Made by a program: the position numbers and the translations under genes. From Myxococcus dinghuensis (GTDB lineage: Bacteria > Myxococcota > Myxococcia > Myxococcales > Myxococcaceae), in assembly GCF_024198235.1 (NCBI RefSeq), contig NZ_JAKCFB010000049.1, forward strand, positions 1 through 58,526: a DNA stretch of 58,526 bases, read 5' to 3'. Of the stretch, positions 57,002-58,526 are shown in pieces (position 1 is the first letter of the stretch; each line of letters starts with the position of its first letter). A model generated the notes under the pieces. It ran no database searches. It was not told the origin of the DNA and was given only the letters and a program-made list of their open reading frames with translations.

Positions 57002-57306
57002 GGCACCGTGGCGCGTGAGACTACCGCGGCTCCAGAGTCGTGGACCTGGAGCAGCGAGAAGGCGAAGCGCTGGATGATGACCTGCTGCATCAACTGCGAG
57101 GTGAGGCTGACCATCATCTCCTTGAGCTGATGGAGGTGGTCAGTCAAATGGGGATAGCCTCCTGAGCTATCCCCTCATTTGAGGATTCCCCTCGGAGAAC
57201 GCACGGGCAGCCGAGCCAGCAAGCTCCGAGGGAAAATCGAAAATGAGGGGATGCTTCAGGTCCGTCCCCTCAGGGCTCAACGTGGGAGCCCCTCAAACTC
57301 CCCGCC
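57002..57306. other. Intergenic region with a terminator-like hairpin
   Basis: It lies between convergent genes. CAAATGGGGATAGC (57145-57158) pairs with GCTATCCCCTCATTTG (ending 57181), a long stem with a two-base bulge. Part of the stem sequence (AATGAGGGGAT) recurs near 57240. No gene is supported. Confidence 0.5.
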
Positions 57307-57687
57307 TCAGTCAATCACGTTTATCGGAGCCAGCGCCTGCGGTCCCTCGGTTGCCGCAGGGGGCCATTCCTGGCCGGCATCTGGAGTTCCGCCGTCCGCA
57401 GTACCACTATCCGCGGTTCCGCTGCCCCCAACCGCGACTTCTTGGACGGGTTTGGGCTTCGTCTTCGTCTTCCTCCGCTTCTGAGGCACAGCGGTCGCTG
57501 AGGGCACGGAATCGACTACCGTGACCGCCGCTCCGACCGGAGCCAGAGAAGGCGGAGCCACCATGGGCGGCTCCCTGGACAATCCCGGTACCGCAAGGCC
57601 CACCACAGCCGTCAATGCGACGCCCCCGATGAGAGCGACCTTCCACTGACGCCGGAGCCATGAAGGCGTTTGGGGAGCATCCGACAT
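57307..57687 (-). CDS. Single-pass membrane protein with Pro/Gly-rich tail
   Basis: 126 aa from ATG 57687. One membrane segment at 17-38 (VALIGGVALTAVVGLAVPG), then a low-complexity periplasmic tail with KRRKTKTKPKP and Gly/Thr/Asp-rich repeats. Frames upstream to 57942 run into the IS66 end, so any longer protein would be an artefact of that insertion. Confidence 0.6.
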   Translation of the reverse strand: MSDAPQTPSWLRRQWKVALIGGVALTAVVGLAVPGLSREPPMVAPPSLAPVGAAVTVVDSVPSATAVPQKRRKTKTKPKPVQEVAVGGSGTADSGTADGGTPDAGQEWPPAATEGPQALAPINVID

Positions 57688-57887
57688 CCTCCCCTTCGAG
57701 TCGGGACGTGTTTCAGGGACGTTGCCCTCGCGCCCAGCATCCTCTCTACGGCGCTGCGCCTGAGCGGGCGCATTCGCTCCTCGAGCAACGCCCTCGTGGA
57801 CAGGTCGTGCATGCCCCCTCGCTGCAGCATCGTAACCGACCGACGGCGGGCGTCCTGAGTTGAGCGGTCCTCGCGGGTTGTTGGGGC

Positions 57888-58244
57888 ATGCGACGACCCA
57901 ATCCGGATGAATGGCCGAAGTTGGTGGAAGAGTTCGAGGCAAGTGGGCTGCAGCAGAAGGAGTTCGTGGCCAAGCACGACCTGTCCTTGGGCACGCTGCA
58001 GTACTGGCTCTACAAGAAGCGCAAGAAGCGGGGCCTCCGGGCGTCCGACCTGGCTGCCGAATCGGTCGCCGCCTTTCTGCCTTTGGAGGTTGTAGCGTCG
58101 CCCGCGCCGCAGGCGCGGGAGAGCTTCTTCGAGGTCGCCACCGTGGGCGGCCTGGTGCTGCGATTCCCGGTGGGCGCGGACGCGGCCTACGTCGCGCGGC
58201 TCCTCGTCACCCTCGCGAGTACGAGTACGGCGGCGGGCACCTGA
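57888..58244 (+). CDS. tnpA: IS66 family TnpA accessory protein
   Basis: 118 aa. An N-terminal helix-turn-helix (EWPKLVEEFEASGLQQKEFV) and the C-terminal LVLRFPVGADAAYVARLL are the usual features of IS66 Orf1. It overlaps tnpB as TGATG and is intact, unlike the copy at 55566. Confidence 0.9.
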   Translation: MRRPNPDEWPKLVEEFEASGLQQKEFVAKHDLSLGTLQYWLYKKRKKRGLRASDLAAESVAAFLPLEVVASPAPQARESFFEVATVGGLVLRFPVGADAAYVARLLVTLASTSTAAGT

Positions 58245-58526
58245 TGCTGCTGCGACTTCCTCGGACGGTGCGCATCCTGCTGGCGCGCGAGCCCGTCGAC
58301 ATGCGCAAGAGCATCGATGGCCTCGCGGCCGTCGTGCGCATGGCGTGGCAGGAGGACCTCTACGCCGGCCACCTCTTCGTCTTCGTGTCGCGCCGAGGCG
58401 ACAGGGTGAAAGTCCTCAGCTGGGACGCGGGTGGCTTCGTGCTGACGTACAAGCGACTGGAGAAGGGCCGCTTCAAGGTGCCGGCCATCCGCGAGGAATT
58501 GCTCGGCGCCCAGCTCGATGCCACGC
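58244..58526 (+). CDS. tnpB: IS66 family TnpB protein, cut by the window end
   Basis: At least 94 aa. VDMRKSIDGLAAVV, then HLFVFVSRRGDRVKVLSWD, and GFVLTYKRLEKGRF are the IS66 Orf2 signature (F-x-x-R-R-G-D-x-x-K-x-L, W-D, K-R-L-E-x-G-R-F). The start ATG overlaps the tnpA stop. The sequence continues beyond 58526. Confidence 0.92.
   Translation, partial: MLLRLPRTVRILLAREPVDMRKSIDGLAAVVRMAWQEDLYAGHLFVFVSRRGDRVKVLSWDAGGFVLTYKRLEKGRFKVPAIREELLGAQLDAT

Larger units (their letters stand above)
57832..58526 (+). mobile_element. IS66-family insertion sequence, incomplete at the window edge
   Basis: It begins GTAACCGACCGACGGCGGG, with the GTAA terminus typical of the family, then tnpA and tnpB overlap. 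The transposase tnpC and right end lie outside the window. Confidence 0.85.

Overview
The window is GC-rich DNA dominated by a contractile-tailed (myovirus-type) prophage of about 49 kb, followed by a patch of accessory genes, a group II intron and IS66 insertion sequences. Codon use, the GGAGG-type ribosome sites and the gene style suggest a GC-rich proteobacterium or myxobacterium-like host. That host call is inference: no rRNA or tRNA gene is present to fix it.

Layout. 1-987 is non-coding with repeated GTTCACTT boxes and hairpins. 988-1602 is a short tyrosine recombinase facing left, and 1745-2542 is a BRO-type antirepressor facing right. The head module is split: terminase large subunit (2554-3988), then an 8 kb accessory block (4034-12273), then portal, zinc-ribbon protein and minor head protein (12514-15857). 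A DAC-like sensor gene (16129-17412) interrupts next. Then come a methyltransferase-protease fusion, scaffold-like protein, capsid, connectors, tail sheath and tube (17878-28066), a GIY-YIG nuclease, the tail chaperones with a -1 frameshift, the tape measure, hub and baseplate (28607-36075), a LAGLIDADG nuclease, baseplate J and tail genes (36815-41320), a DUF3885-like gene, and the tail fibre (42043-43953).

43965-50336 is a right-hand cargo arm. Three of its genes carry their own copy of a TTGCNT-N18-TGTATG promoter, usually just after a GC hairpin. It includes a probable biosynthetic cluster of amidoligase, two gamma-glutamylcyclotransferase-like proteins and an acetyltransferase-like protein, plus a zinc metalloprotease-like protein. 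50729-53112 holds a membrane protein and a Schlafen/AlbA-type protein, convergent on a shared hairpin and visibly less GC-rich. 53.54-55.51 kb is a group II intron on the minus strand, sitting at the end of a truncated IS66 copy. A second IS66 copy starts at 57832 and runs off the window.

The most unusual parts are: (i) a compact, AT-richer three-gene cassette of radical SAM enzyme, DEDDh exonuclease and P-loop kinase (6216-8683), a candidate new defence or nucleotide-modification system; (ii) its setting between repeated 3' ends of one NlpC/P60-like gene, as if cassettes were added serially at that gene; (iii) a leader motif (TGTCCCC, 15 or 18 bases, GCCTTTGTC) repeated six times, five copies lying at starts of phage gene blocks; and (iv) frameshifts in terminase, capsid and sheath, two at the identical 10-mer GCCTTTTACG, which may be indel errors, decay or recoding.
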